Assembly: GCF_037975245.1 (NCBI RefSeq)
Contig: NC_092568.1
Coordinates: 12,673,501-12,737,500, forward strand
Reading direction: 5' to 3'
DNA from: Apostichopus japonicus
Taxonomy: Eukaryota > Echinodermata > Holothuroidea > Aspidochirotida > Stichopodidae
Length of the DNA: 64,000 bases
Positions 22,101-36,800 of the stretch are shown here, one piece after another. Position 1 is the first letter of the stretch. Each line of letters starts with the position of its first letter. The translations under genes and the position numbers were made by a program. The notes below the pieces were generated by a model, which saw only the letters and a list, made by a program, of their open reading frames with translations, was not told the origin of the DNA and made no database searches.

Positions 22101-25100
22101 CCACTCTCCATACAGTTCCTACAGTATCCACAACAAAAACAATGTTTGAATACAGATTAATTTCTTCCTCAAGTTTTGGTGAAATTTCTTATTAATTATA
22201 CTTCTTTTAAAAAAATCGTTTAGCCGTCATATATGTAGTGTATCAGTGATTTCGTGATTTTAGTGTAACCCAAGATAAGTTTGAACAGCAGACTCTTCGT
22301 TGTTTATACATTGCGCTGTCCAACTCCAATGTGAAGAATGTTCGAATGTAGGCTACTCTAATGTTTACAATCGGACAGTTCCGCGAAGCGTAAGCTTCTT
22401 GGTACTACATTCTGCTCTGATGTTTCATCTCTCGATGTTCCAAATACTTTTCAAGCTTCCTTTTACTGTACAGTTGATCCATGAATTTTATTTCAGCAAT
22501 GTAGAAGAATGGTTTATGAACTGTGGTTTGAGTGTGAGAGTGTATTATGTGCAACGCTATGTACGTACCAACTGGGCATGGTAGGCTGTATACGTACATT
22601 CGCGATGTGTACGTAACATATAATAGGCATCACCTGTGCATGTACACTGGAGAATGTATTTGCTGCAGAAATGAAAGTGCTAATTTCAAGTTGCTCGTTT
22701 TGCCTATTTGCTCGCACTACATAATTCACCAAATTGATACGTTCAAACAAACGGTGCTTTTGGCGAGAAACTGGTGAATTTGAAAACTAGATTTCTATAA
22801 GAAGAAACATCGAATGGGGACAATTTTCCCATGGTTAGAAAGCGAAAAAGAAGAACTACGAGGACAATGTATCTAAACCTTCCACCAGACAATTAAGTCC
22901 TGAATAGCTAGTGTAGGTGCTCATGTATTACACCAGAAAATGGACCAGTGGGTGGTTGACATTTTCAAATTGTCATGTTCTTCCTATGTATATGTGTTTG
23001 TAGTTATTTGATTTTAAACGCTAATACTAAGAGTCCCAAGCTGTAAAATATATAAGTTTGACACCCTGCAGACATAAATCGTTATGCAATCCCCACAACC
23101 CAAGCCATTCAGTGAAGTGCAAACTTGTAATCACATTGATCATAATTGCTCAACAAAAACTAGCATGATCTACAAGATATTTGCAGCCTCCTCCTGATAT
23201 CAGTTGATGTACATGGAATGCTTAAAAACACACTTCCCCATCATGAAAATATGTACAATATCATTTAAATATGGACTTTGTGCTTCATTTCTAGTTTGCA
23301 GCTCTTTTAACAAGAGTACTAATGTATGTATGCTAGTCAGTAATGATTTGATACTGTTCTGACAAATTGAATACACAGATGTATACAGTACTAACATAAG
23401 TGTTTAGCTTATGAAAGTTCAAATGTATAGTTGGTACTGAACACCAGATTCATAAACCCTTCAATTATGGGTACTATGTTTAAACAGCAGATCAATAAAT
23501 ATAATATGGAAGAATATGTATGAGTGTTGAAATGTAGAATATCATAGAATTTGATATATTATTGGGTTTATTACACACCAGCATTTACATACTTGTCAAC
23601 ATATGTTATGTATTCAAGGACTGGAATATTTACTAACAGTAAACTCCATTAAAACACCATATGCCATCTACCTAAAGGAAACACACCTGTGTTTAATTTC
23701 TGTGATTCTTCCATATGCTAGCTATGTCTATCAGAACAAGAAAGTGGTATTGACTGAATGACTAGTCATAAATAATAGGTCCTACTGCAATACTAGTACA
23801 CACTAAACCACTCAATCCCTGCCGAGGAAATGAATCTGTAGATTAGGACATTAATGATCAGTGTTGTGAAAGTATTTTCCATTGGCTCAAATAGTTTTCA
23901 ATTGTTTGACTATGGCAGTAGACACCCTTATGTCAATGCTAAAATGGGATACTTTTAGCTCCGTTGAGGTTATACAATCTCACACCACACCTACCACAGA
24001 CATGTGTTTCTCACTCAGTCCTTATGGACATTTGATCAGTTGACGTTCACTATGTTAAGTACAGGTATTACATTCATTGCTCTACCCTAAGTTTCTTGCC
24101 AAACTGTGGTCCTTGAGTAAGAACAGCAGGTTTGGTGGAGGACCTTGGTTTGAAATTCAGTGGTAGACAGTAGTAGATCCGTCAATCACTTGAAAACTTC
24201 AGAGCTGTTCCTTTTAATTGTTAGGGTAACTCAATCAGTCAAATGTTGTTTACAGCCTAATTCTTTTTCGCCTGACCTACTCATCATGTGGGTTGAAACG
24301 TGTAACTTAGAAGAAAGTGAGCCACTTCTGTAGTGCAAGGTAGGCAGATGGGGACTCATGTGCACTTCATTTTGCAGCTTGAGGCAAACCGTTCCACCCC
24401 ATAGTCCTTAGATTTTGAATATGATATGTTTGAAGGAGCATTTGTGGCATGGTTTCAACAACTTTTGTCTTTGACATGCACAGAATTTCGAAGGTGTGAG
24501 AGGGGAGAAAATGCTAAATTTCCCTTTTACTCATTTTGGTAGGGCACGAACCTCTCTGTTAGGGCATCCTGGACCCGGAGGAGAAGTGCCCAGATTGTTT
24601 CCCTACTGAACGTATTTAGTTTGAAAGATCAATTTTTCCTTGAATATTGTGGACGTGGGAGATTTGGCCCCCCTTGCACATGTTACTTTGTAGTTTGAAT
24701 CTTTGGATGTGTGATGTTGAAATGAATGTCTAGTGATGCTGTGTGCTGCATATGATGTCACATACCGTACAATGTTTAATGATATTACTCTGGCATGATG
24801 TTGCCCTGTAGCATCTCGGGACTTGATCATATCTTTAGATTACTTCTGTCTCGTATCTAAACTAATTTAGTAGTTGTTCATTGGTTTTTTAATCTTACAC
24901 TGGCTTTAAATTTGTTACCTGTGTACAACACCCAGGAAGTAACCAATTAACAACAGGGAATCTTGGACCTTGCGCTGATTATTAAAGTAATAACTGATTT
25001 AAAAAAAAAACTAGTTAGTGTGATGTACACTGGGAATAAAGGAAATTTGTTTCTTACAGAAGAGTGATGTTGTGTTATCGAGGACAATGGATATTTGCTC

Positions 25101-28100
25101 AAGATTGCAACTTATGCATACTTAAGGTTCAATTGGTTTGAGAAGGAGGTCATGTAAAGCATTCACATGTTGTAAGGAATATATAGAGCTGTAAGTTGCT
25201 ACTTTTGTGTTTGTGGGAAGAGGGGTGGGAATGAGACAGGTGAGTAGGGGGGAGGGAGATTAATGGAGCAGAGAAGATTTCAGGTCACAAGTTTGAATCT
25301 GACAAAGTACCTGGAATTTATCACCCAGTGTTTCTATGAAAGGATACATTCTGAGCGTGTATAAGGGGTTTGCTTGATAAGTTGTGTAACAAATCGCTTT
25401 GGGAAGTAGTGAACAAGCCCTGTTGGTCGGGACAATGTAGCTCCATGTAACTCAGTAAAGCCTTCTCCTGTTGTATTAGCCACAATGATAAAAGTATCCA
25501 TCGCAACACATCATTGCACATCTATAAATTGGTATTGCCAGGATTAAACGTACCTGAATAGTTAGATCTGCTGTAAGGTTGATATTTATATCACTGCTGG
25601 TACATATATATCCAATTGTTATTGAAGAGCTATTGTACAGTAGTCAGTGCACTTTATGTTTGTGAGATGCTTTGTTAGTAGTATTCCATCATAAACATAT
25701 ATACGGTTTATTCTAAATGTTGATGCCACACCTATTAAATTTAGATGATATAATTGGTGTCCCTCCTCCAAGACTTGGGAAATCCTGGCTATTCCAAGTT
25801 TCCCACGGCATGAAAAAGTCTGGCCATTGCACGTCAATTACTACTGTAGTCTCTAGTCATAAAATTTCTTGCAGAATACCACCAAACTTTGTCTATTTCA
25901 ATACCTGGAGGATCAGAATATTTGTTCCATCATGCCAGAGTCCGTATCGCTCATCTCTATATAAATATATCAGAGAGTCTCACCATCCAACCATGGATGG
26001 TCAGGTGATGGGCTCCCAGGTGCTACTAATGTATTCTTCAACCCTTTGTCAAACTGATATTCAGAGTTTCGTAGACAAAGAGTGGCAATATAACAGGCAT
26101 TTACCCACTTATGTGATAACAATTGCCTAGGTTTTGATGATAAAGGATGTTGAGATTTACTTTCTCTGTTTCAGAAAAGGTTTGATCTGCAGCTACTGTC
26201 CAAACATGTACAGTCAGAAATCTTATGGATTGCATATGGAGGTCATTCATAACAATTTATGTGCTGTTACATGCAGATATGGCTAGGATACTTTTGTTGC
26301 TAAGGAACGGTGAATCCTGTCATCTATGTACATTGTGTGTAGTCCTAATATGCCACATGCGTTTGATCTGCTGTTTGAATATATGAAAGGACAAAGCAAT
26401 TTTGTAATTGAAAATTGTGGTCAACATTGAAAATATGTACCACTTACAGTAGCTAGCTTCCTTTGTTTGCATAGCTTCACCAGGAATGTAGTAGCTATGA
26501 GATCATGGCATTGGTTGTTACAGAATACACAATCAAGGGGTAATTTAAGATGTAAGTGCTACAGGAGAGCAGATCACATGACCCTCTATGGTTGGTACAG
26601 TTTTGTCAGTGTCTCTCTAGTAATTGGTCAAGATGGTATCACATGAGATGACTAATAGCCTTAATTTCAAATAATAACTGAATTTGTTTGTTTTTGAGCT
26701 GCTATTGGTGTGCACATAATTATTAATTATAGTGTCAAATTTATAGGTTTCCCAGAATTAAAAGAAATGACTAATTATTGGGTATATAGTGATCTTTGAG
26801 TGAAGAAGGCTTGGAGGAAAGCAGGAGGAAGGGGCTCTTAGTTCACTTATTAGAAATTATATATGTCAAGTAATTGTCCCTTTGCTTGGTAAACTTGCTG
26901 CACATTATCTATTGAGAACAAAATGCTGTTTCAAGTCAAACATATGTTTTTTTCTACTGATTGGAATATTATTCACTGAATAGTCCGTCTGATGTGTGAC
27001 TATGTAATGTTTTGAGCTCGAGTATACGTATCAGACCAAACATAGTAGAATCCAAATACGCACGTTCAATTTTAGAGCTATATAGTTCACATATATGTTT
27101 CCTGCTGTAGTCTAGCAGTTATGCACTGTAATTGGTGAGTTGCCTTTGTAAATATATTGATGTTATTGGATACTTACCATTATAACAATGCATGTCACTA
27201 GTTTAACTAGTCAATTTTCATTTGAGAAAAAGAAAGGAAAAGAATTAAAGTTGAAAATTTAAGAAATTGGTTCTTTAAATATGCTTTTAATACTGTTATG
27301 AAGAAAAGTCTGCTTAATAGCAAAATTTGAAATTTCTTGCCGATTCATCAACAGTTGGAGAAAGAAATATGTCAGTCTTAAAGTTTAGGAGTTACAATCT
27401 TATTTTGATTAATACCTAGTAGGCTGGATATAATTGACTACCAAATGCAGCATGCTACTTTAAATTATGTGCCCTTTTACCTTTCATTTCTACGTGATGA
27501 CATTTTGCTCTAGTGTTGTGCTTATACTGTATCTATCGTGAATTCATACTGAAGAGTTGTTTCAACAAAGACCATTGCAATATTGGTCCACCATGCTTAA
27601 AAGCAGATTGACATCAACCTGTTTATGCTCAGCTGTTCTCCCCAAGCTCTGGTTCTATCAAAGTCTCTTGCCTCTGTTGTTGTCTACTCTGACTGTGAGT
27701 GACCAGTGTTAATTGACATTGAGATCCTTGGAGTGCTTCATCGTTGCCATGTAAGAGATGCTGATAATATTAAAAATCCTTCTCTCTCTGTATGACCTTT
27801 CGTAATTCTTCTTGTTATACTCTTGAGTTTATAATTGACCTTTTGACGAAACTAGAAAAAGAAAGAAGGAAAAACATGGGTTGTAAAATGAATGTCACAT
27901 TTAAGGCTTTCGTTTGCCAAATTCAGAAAAGGGATCACAAAGTGAGATATTTTAGGGCCTAATTAATCTAATTTAGCTGTGTTCATACAATTAGCATGAT
28001 ATTACTTCATTGCATAATGTATGAACTACTATCATTGCAATCAGATTACCTTTGTAATCATTGTGTAGTATATATCTGCTGTACATTTTAATATAACTTT

Positions 28101-31100
28101 TAACAGTAATTGTGGTGGCTAACATCAGCTCTTGCGGTGCAGACAGATATCCTACTATCACCTGATCATCATGTGGTACTTTTTCACTTTGATTTAACTT
28201 GAGTTAATTTGCTCCTCGCTTACCTGTCTCCCCACAACCGCAGCACTCTCACCGATTTAACTCTTTCTCAAATTTCGAATTCAAAGCAGCTCATTGTGTT
28301 TGGTCGCTAGCTTTATCATGTTAACTGGGTAGTACCAAAACATTAAGTTAAAGTTGATCCAAATTTTGACACCATCTTAAACTTTCACCAAAGGAAGATT
28401 AATAAGCAAGTAATTCTTTACTTTTATACAATCTTCAACATTTTGTTGTCAAGTGAATACTTCTAGTGTTAGTATTAATCACAAATAGAACACCAATTTC
28501 TACAACATCAAAACTTATTTCTTTTAATTCATGATATGAAATGACAATTTACTCTTGAAGCTATAGTCACAAATTTTAATCATATTTTAATTTGAGTAGC
28601 ATCAGAAGTTTCTGAAAATGAGATAAAAAAGCTGTTTGATTTTTAATTATTGAGACAGACCGTTTTGAGAGGATTAAAAAAAAATTGCACTGATTATGAC
28701 TGATGTACATAGTTTGAAATGTCACAGCTAAATATTGGTGGTAATGTAGTTTGGCCTGGTCCTGAGCTGTATCATGTAGGCCTATGTTGCAATGTACATA
28801 ACTGGTGGTTTTTTCTTAGTAATCACAAGCAAATACAAGGCTGTTTCTGCAACAAATCAAACCATAATTTCAGGGCATAGTTTATCTACTATCACATCAC
28901 AAATGCGACATAATATGGGCAATTTGCTACTCTAATGCAATGATGTGTAGCAGTTTTGTACACAGGAATGATAGCACTGTATATTAGAGTCAGAGATTAC
29001 ACTAGTACACTACTGTTACACAAAATTTGAACAAAATTTACCAGCCATTGGCCACGTTAAACATCTGAACACTGGCCATGAAAAACATTTCAGTTCATAG
29101 TAAATTTCAGGACTTCAAAGACTTGGCCACCATTAGTGTTTATTAGTTAATATAATTGCATAATCATAATTTCAAGTTTAGAGGAAAACAAAAGGTTGTT
29201 AACTTTATATATATCTGTGATATCACAGATTATTCCACAGTGGACTCTTTCAAATAACTACAATGTTTCATACTGTATTTCAACAATGGAAATGTAGCTA
29301 TGAGGCTGGGTGCTTTGTTCATGATTCATTTCACAAGCAAATGCATTCTACTTCATGTTTAAATAACAGACTTTATAATAGTACACTGTTAAATTACAAG
29401 TAATGTTTTGCAGGTAACCTTTAAATTACATGGTAACCTAGCAACCATGGGTTGAAAGTCCATGTGAGAATCATTTATTTCAGCTAGAAATATAATTTGA
29501 AGTGAAAAGGTAAATAAAAGTAATGTGTATTTATGTGAGTCAGTGAGAATATTACCATTTTGTCTGCTGCTCCAATCAAAAATCGAATTTATTGCTTCTT
29601 CTACTGACAATATTTTGTTCCTTGTTTTCCATACATTTGTGCACAGTACCTTAAAAATCCAGTGTAAAAAGGCCCAGTCCTTGTCAGGATGTCCTTTGTA
29701 GGTATACCATGTACCACTTACACTGGCTTTTGACAATTTTAACATATATGCGATTGCAAAATGTTGTTGCAACAGAAGAACAGGACAGTTCTCGAAGAAA
29801 CCAACTGTAATAACTAAACACTTTGAATGGCCCTCCTTACATATTATTTTTTTACCGTCTATTGTTGTTGGTTGCCAATGCTAGGGATCTTTGGTTAAAT
29901 TCTCTGTGTTTTCCTTTTGTTATTTTTGAACTTCTTATGACAAAGAATTTTTGTTTTCAATGTTGAAAGTATGAATATGAATGAATTTGTTGATGTTAAA
30001 CAATTTATGTCATATGTACCCTCATATCCAGAGTGAAAAAGTTGTTAGTAAAAATTCAAACTGAAAAAGCTGAACATGTCTTGCAACAGCATTGATGTCC
30101 TGTCTTAAAACAAATTTTGCAGTAATATTTTATTAATATTGTTCCTACATTTATCACTAGCTTTCATGTAGCTTTTAAAATACTGGCTTTTTGCTGAACA
30201 TGCATTGTTTTATTGAAACATGATTCATGGCATTCATTTGTTGCATTCATTCATCTTCAGTTGGTTTTACTACTGTCATTCACAGTAATTAGGGCAGTAC
30301 TCTTAGTCTTCCACCATCCTGCTATTTATTGGAAGCCATAAAACTACAATATGTTGTTTGAAACCAAGTAATGTGTACCTCTGGTACTAATTCCTACACA
30401 TGGTGATTGTTGCATGGTCAAAGCATGTATGCTTGCATTGACTGTCAATTGCTTTATGTGAACAGGGAGTAATTTATGTGGTAAAGCAATAAAACCAAAA
30501 TAGACTGCACTGTACATTTGACATGTGCATATAATTATGTAAATACATAGCAATGTTTCTAATTGGCAGAATCTCAACCATTTACCATTTTATCCTAGAC
30601 TGTTCAGAAATCTCAAAGCTTCTGTACAAATTCTTAACACTAAATTAGTTCGAGGTGGATGGATCACTTGCCTATAAGTTGGTGAACTTTCACAAGAACC
30701 ATGAATTTCATTCAAGACATAAAAGATTGACCAGTATAAATAAACATATATATATGTAACTGTTATTGCTGGGGAAACTGAGGGTATGATGAAGACATGA
30801 TGGTACATAACAGTATTGTGTTTTGCTTCCGTCTAGGACGACGTTCACCAATCAATGTTATTTTAATGTTATCACTTGAAGTAGAAAGGAGAGGGAACGT
30901 GACAGATGCGATTAGCTTTGCTTGCGTTGTAACGCAGAGCCTCTAAGCATTTATGTGTAAATTCACTAGCCAACCTTTTACTATCAATCCAAGTTATCCA
31001 ACTTATAAAAACGAAATCATATGACTGTATTTTTATATGAAACTTTTTTCTTTCAGGGGTAACATAGTGCAGAGGTGCAAATTAGATTTAATATACTCTG

Positions 31101-31479
31101 TATTGTGGCATGCATGCAGTGTTTGCCTGAGCCAGTAAAAATTGATACTGCTTTAATTAGATATAATGGATATTTCTAAGAACCACGCTTGAGATACCTC
31201 ATTATTCACTTTCATCGCACAATACCCTAATGTGAAAAACCATCAATTAAATACTGTGTGTCTTTCCTGCAGGTAACAACACATTGGCTGAAAGTGACAG
31301 GTTTAGTACCTTTAGAAAACCGCAATATTTAAACTAAGACTAAAAGTTATAGTAGTTATCTTAAAAGAAAGGAGTGAGTTGATTACTAACGGTTATCTGA
31401 TATTCTATTGCAGAGGATTCTTGTCTACCAAATTTGGCATATAAAGGCACAGGAACTGATGAAGTGTCCATTTGCATTT
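19193..31479. other. 12-kb stretch without a recognisable gene
   Basis: AT-rich sequence. The longest open frames (25717-26130 plus, 137 codons; 29389-29772 minus, 127 codons; 22300-22584 plus) have no motif or family resemblance I recognise and no splice context that convinces me. Small features are a GGCCTTCG/CGAAGGCC fold-back near 20670-20703 and an 18-bp perfect palindrome ATCTGTGATATCACAGAT at 29213-29230. Possible uses are enhancers or non-coding transcripts; I have no direct evidence of either. Confidence 0.45.
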
Positions 31480-31597
31480 GTAGGTGATTGAGAATATTAC
31501 TCTACCATTGGTGAATTAGTAGGTGGTTGAAAATAAAACTCTACCATTGGTGAATTTGTAGGTGATTGAAAATATAACTCTGCCATTGGTGAATATA
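31480..31597. repeat. 39-bp tandem repeat, 3 copies
   Basis: Units starting GTAGGTGATTGAAAAT and containing CTCTACCATTGGTGAAT begin at 31480, 31519 and 31558 with few differences. Confidence 0.85.
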
Positions 31598-33042
31598 ATC
31601 ATGACCACTTACACCAAATTCATTTAGGTTTGTTTGATTGTAAACAAGATGCAGGCTTGTCTTCAGCATAGTTCATAAACCATTAGACTGTGATGCATGG
31701 CATTGTTTCTGGTTAGGCCAATTGCAAAACAGTTTAATACTTTGTGTCACATTTGTGGGTACCAGTGCTGCATAGATAAGGGGAGGACTTCCTTTGTGTC
31801 TGAAAAGGATATTCAATTACTATCAACCTAATTATTATTTACTACTATATTACATGAATTCATGGAAAGATTGTTCAACCATGTATTACTGCAGGTATGT
31901 TCAGCTTCTTGTCTATAGTCCAAGTGATTTGTGTTTACCATTTGTTCAAAATTGTGTCAAGCCTCCTACACTCAAACATTATAAACCCATTCATGCAGGC
32001 AGTTGCATTCACTGATAACTACAGTGCATCACCAACTTACCAAGTAGTAAATGGTATGTAAAACCAACATTAGATTTAAAACTCCATTGACATTTGAGAT
32101 TTTATTATCTACCAAGGGTCATTCAGTTATTTAAGGATTTATTTTAAGTGATACCATAATACGCTTCTGTTTCAGATAAGCTAGGTGCATACTTGATGTT
32201 CACCACTAAAGTCAAATATGTTGTCATTTATTCGACATTGGGTCTTTGCTTGTTAACAAGGGTTTCATTTCATTGGAGGAGTGTTTCTATGCAGAGGATG
32301 CCTCTCATCTGATGACATTTACATCCGTAATATACCGTCTGTGCCGGCCGGCCGTGTAAGCCCTGGCTGTGGTTATCAGTATTTGTTGGATTGCACACAC
32401 CTCCACATGTGTTTTCTTACTAGATTTGTTTGGTGTTGGAAATACATACATGTGATAAACAGGTTTCATCAGTCCAAATAATTCAGTCTCATTTAATAAC
32501 AACTGCAAACAGCACAGTCTTTCCTAATTGCTTGAAGATGTTTACAGTCCACCAGAGGATTAAATTGTGGGTATGGGAGGGAGTTTGGTGAATGGATTTT
32601 CTTTTTAGCTGTCCTGGGAAGCATCATGTTTCCAGGCTGTGTTTGATCAGTTTACAGCACAGAATTGAGTGGGCAGGTTTTTCTTGGTGAAAGAGAGAAA
32701 CGTTTGTAGATTTGACATACCTTTTCCCCTGCATGCAAGGACATAGCAATCACACAGATGGATGGAAATGATTGTTGTGTTTATTAGTGTGTCACTTTGC
32801 ATTGGCCTGTACAAACTGTAAAGCTTATGCAACCATTAAGGGACTAATAGCATAAAATGTGCAGTCACTTAGAAAGCTGGAGACATCAAAATTAACGTCA
32901 TGCTGGTAAATATTGAGCTTGACTATATACTTGATTGCTGGGACAAAAAATATCATTGCATCACTGCTTATTGGTGTTTGACTTATTTTGATGGTCTTAC
33001 CCATTATGTATTTAACAGGCTAAATAAACTGGGCTTAATAGT
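31598..33042. other. Gene-free stretch
   Basis: No coding or RNA gene is recognised. A GC-rich palindromic GCCGGCCGGC occurs near 32343-32352. Confidence 0.45.
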
Positions 33043-33046
33043 TTAA

Positions 33047-33244
33047 AGGGACGCTTAATTGAAAGCACGTTCAAAATTACCATCAAATTGATAATAGTAA
33101 TATATATTGCATGGAATCATAGCTTGGTCAGAGCCTCTGTCCGTGCGTTTGTTTTTTAATGTCATAGGCACTGGAAAAAGGCCACTCCATATGAAGTGTT
33201 GTACCATCAGGCGATTTGTCTTTTCGTTTCACTTGACAGTCCCT
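33047..33244. mobile_element. Kolobok-like (TTAA-target) MITE, 198 bp
   Basis: The ends AGGGAC (33047-33052) and GTCCCT (33239-33244) are perfect inverted repeats inside flanking TTAA tetramers (33043-33046 and 33245-33248). The match extends outward to GTTTAAAGGGAC/GTCCCTTTAAAC. TTAA target sites with AGG-type ends fit the Kolobok superfamily better than piggyBac, whose ends usually begin CCC or CAC. There is no open frame of note inside. Confidence 0.75.
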
Positions 33245-33599
33245 TTAAACAGTTATCGTAGTTGATGATGAGATGATTCAGCCACTTGTTAGTAAGGATG
33301 CAGAGACTATTTGTAATGTAACATAACTCTATGTATCAAGGAACATCGGATTATAGTAATGCAATAGGAACACACTATTGGAATTAGTATTGAGTTTTTG
33401 ATCAATAATCATTAGAACAATGTGATTAGCAGATATATAAAGACTTGTATAATAATCTCAAATTATGTATTGTCTAAAGCGCAACAATTATTATCAAGAT
33501 ATCTGCAATTGTTACATTCTTCCGACAGGAATAGTATTAGCTGCGGCCATATTTGTTTTATACTAAGGTAATTTGTTCCTTTTTGGTTTCGATAATAAT

Positions 33600-33870
33600 C
33601 GTAACCTTTCCATGGGCAGACCTCATATTTGGTGTGTAGAAGTACCACATTATGTAAAAGAAGCCTATTGTTTTTGGTGCGGGGCAAAGGTCATTTGGGA
33701 TCACAAGGGGTCAAATTGTGAAAACCTTGTAATCATGATATCTCAATACTGGAAGTTGGGCTGACCTCTTATTTAGTGTGTAGAAGTACCAGAAGCCTAT
33801 TGTTTTTGGTGGAGGTCAAAGGTTATTTGGGGTCTTAAAGGTCAAAACCTGAAACCCTTGTAAACATGTA
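33600..33870. repeat. Two tandem copies (~144 bp apart) of a GGTCAAAGGTCA-type interspersed repeat
   Basis: The words CCTCATATTTGGTGTGTAGAAGTACCA and its variant recur at about 33622 and 33766. Each is followed by GAAGCCTATTGTTTTTGGTG, then GGTCAAAGGT(C/T)ATTTGGG and GGTCAAA...CCTTGTAA. A related, more diverged pair lies at about 59890-60060. Confidence 0.7.
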
Positions 33871-36800
33871 CACCCTCACTACACATTACATCAGATTCAT
33901 GAACGAAACTGCTCATGTTACATCATCGAAACTACAATGCATTTTTGCATTCTGGTTTTGGGGGGAGGGGAACAAAATCAATGACGTCTAGGTTCATGTT
34001 TCTCAAACAATTTTGTATGACTTCCAATGAGTTTAACATCTCATGCTTGACTTGTCATGCCTGAGATATTGCATTTTTTCCCCCCAGGATAACCTGAATT
34101 TCCTTTGAAAGCTGTCCAAACTGCAAAGTTGGTAGCGTGTTTCTTGTGGATAAGAAAATTTGTGAGATCTGACTGAAGATGAGTTTATAACCGCCAATAA
34201 CTGCACTTTATTGGTTGCCCTTGGCACAACTCCAAAAGAGTAAAGTTTGGTCATCCCTCAAAAACGTTAGTCATAACGAGTTATCAGACAGACCTTATAA
34301 CAATCCGTTCTGTTTGAAGACAAAAGGTATTTCTAAATGTGTATGTGGAATATTTATTTCACTTTTGTGCCCTTGTACCATGACAAGCACTACATTTTGT
34401 AAAGATAAAAAACATCAGACTCAGTTCACAATTGCGATGAAAAAAAAAAAAATTGACTTATTTCAACTAACAGACTACATTATTATGAGATTTTAGTTTC
34501 TGCTAATTTATCAAAACTCACGTAGTAAAGGGCAACATCTGTTTTATTGTTATGTCGTATAGGTCGCTTCCATGAAATTCTAATTAGGATGTCAAAATGT
34601 ATTAGCTATATTGAAAATCAATGTTAGTATAATCCACATATTTAGACATGACTTGGCAAACAGTTGGTCTAATTCACTTAAATACATTCAATTCATAAAG
34701 AAGTAAGGTAACAGATGCATATCTTATTGATTTTTCAGTACTTAGACTCAACAAAAATCTTTGCACCAGATATGGAGTTTGCAAACATTTAGGTGATGTT
34801 CTGTATATCAGATCCAATTGCCGACTCGACACGTATTTCATTTCATTGTTCCCAGTTTTGCTGGTAAATATTTCTACACTTAACACTTTTTAAGAAGACA
34901 GTTGAGAGGTTATTTTTTTGTGTATGTTGGACCTATTCTAGATCTTATTTTATCATACATTTACAGTCATTGTTTTTACACAGTATTTTGGCTGTTTTTT
35001 TTCTTAACTTTAGGTAAATTTTACTCTTTACTTTAATAGCTCATTCATATTAAGGTTAAGTTTACCTATGCAGTTGCAATGTTAGTCTTTGTAGGTATAT
35101 AAATATGATCACTTTTGAAAAGCAATTAAGAGGTTTGTGAGTTTTGTATTTGTAGGAAATGTGTCTATTAGTAAAAAGTTCACGATACCTGTATACCAGG
35201 CCTCCAAACATAAGGTCGCAAACCTGCCATTGAAGAGTAGAATGTTAGGCAAATAGAATATGCACTATGCTCGACATTTGGCGAGTGACTAGTCAAACCA
35301 CAATATTAGCAAGACTATTGTTACAAACATTTCACAGAATGATAAGCAGTACCTTGGCGAACTTGAAACAAGTTTAAGTTGTAGCTTATTTTTGTCAATG
35401 ACCAATCTCAATGGGAATTAATTGTGTAAAATGGTTCGTTATCTGCACATGCCTTATGAATAGGAATTTTTCATGTGCAGAGGTCGTTCATGAATTTCAT
35501 GTAGTATATTTACACATACAGCAAAAACATCTTTAAAATCTAAATATAACAATTTATTACAGGGAACAGGTTGAGCTTACGAAGTACGTAATATTTTTTA
35601 AAGGCATTCATCAATATTATGTGTTCATATATTAATTTCTCAACCAATTAAAACAGTTTATTGAACATATTGATATCATTACGGCTCAAGTGGTTATGCG
35701 CAGGTAACCCCTACACAGTAGAGTATAGTACTAGCAGCCCAAGTTGCTTCCAAAATAAAAATTTGGAAATCCCCATCTGAAGTTAAAATATAAGAGGATT
35801 AAATTACTATAGTATACAAAACTTTAACAAGTTGGAACCTTTTTATTCAGAATTTCACAATATTAAAAAAAGGTAATGGCACAAGACCCCTTTACAGTTC
35901 ATATGCAGAAAATCAAATCCATGGTACACAATTATCTGTCATTTTGGTAACATATTTTCGCCAACAAAGCATGGAACTACAGAGTTGGTTAGGCTTCATT
36001 GTGCCATACACTATAAACAACAGTAGGATATACTATTAGGTTTGTTAACACAGAAACGTGAAGAAAAAACTGTTTCATGTCAGAAACCAATTCACTTAAG
36101 ATGGCCAAACACCTAAATTATTTCTTAAGGCATGCATCATGCCATTGCTTGCAATTTGCAAAATATAAAACAATTTAAGGAAGTTTTGAGACAAATTAGC
36201 TATTATCACTGCCATGATTGTTTACCGTTTTCAGTCCAATGGAGTAACAATGACATTTTTCGTGCGCCATTCTGCAGCTTAACAACAAGAATAAACAATT
36301 GGGAAAATGTCTGAAGTCGCTAATCGAGTAGTGGCTCAAAGTTGCATTGAGGTACTGTACAGACTTAGGACTTGCAGACTTAAGTAATGCACTGTCCCAC
36401 TGAAGAAAAACAGAACGAAATATGCCAGCTTTCGTACCCCAAAATGCATACATGTAGCACTCAATATATACAGTAACAGGAAGATTTTTAGTCATTAGAA
36501 TGCATTTAGCTAGTTTGGTCAGTGAAATGCATTCAAATCACATACTGTAGTAGCATATACTGATCTATTGTGGGTATGTCAGCTATGTTGGAAATGGTTT
36601 CTGACTCCCAAGTTGGAAATACAAACTGGCCTCCTGCCATGACTTCATTTTTTCTCATATGTACCAATACTGCTCGATTTAAGTAGGTTTGTTTAGAACA
36701 AAGGTCATTATCACTCTGGAGAGTAGAGTAATGAATGTCAAAAGGAGCAGTAAATAATTGACCAGCTAGTCGTATTGCCCAATTAATTGCAGGCAGCTAT

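Noticed and set aside
25717-26130. 137-codon plus-strand frame
   Set aside because: No domain, signal or splice context; likely chance.
29389-29772. 127-codon minus-strand frame
   Set aside because: Composition is unremarkable and no homologue is recognised; not supported as a gene.
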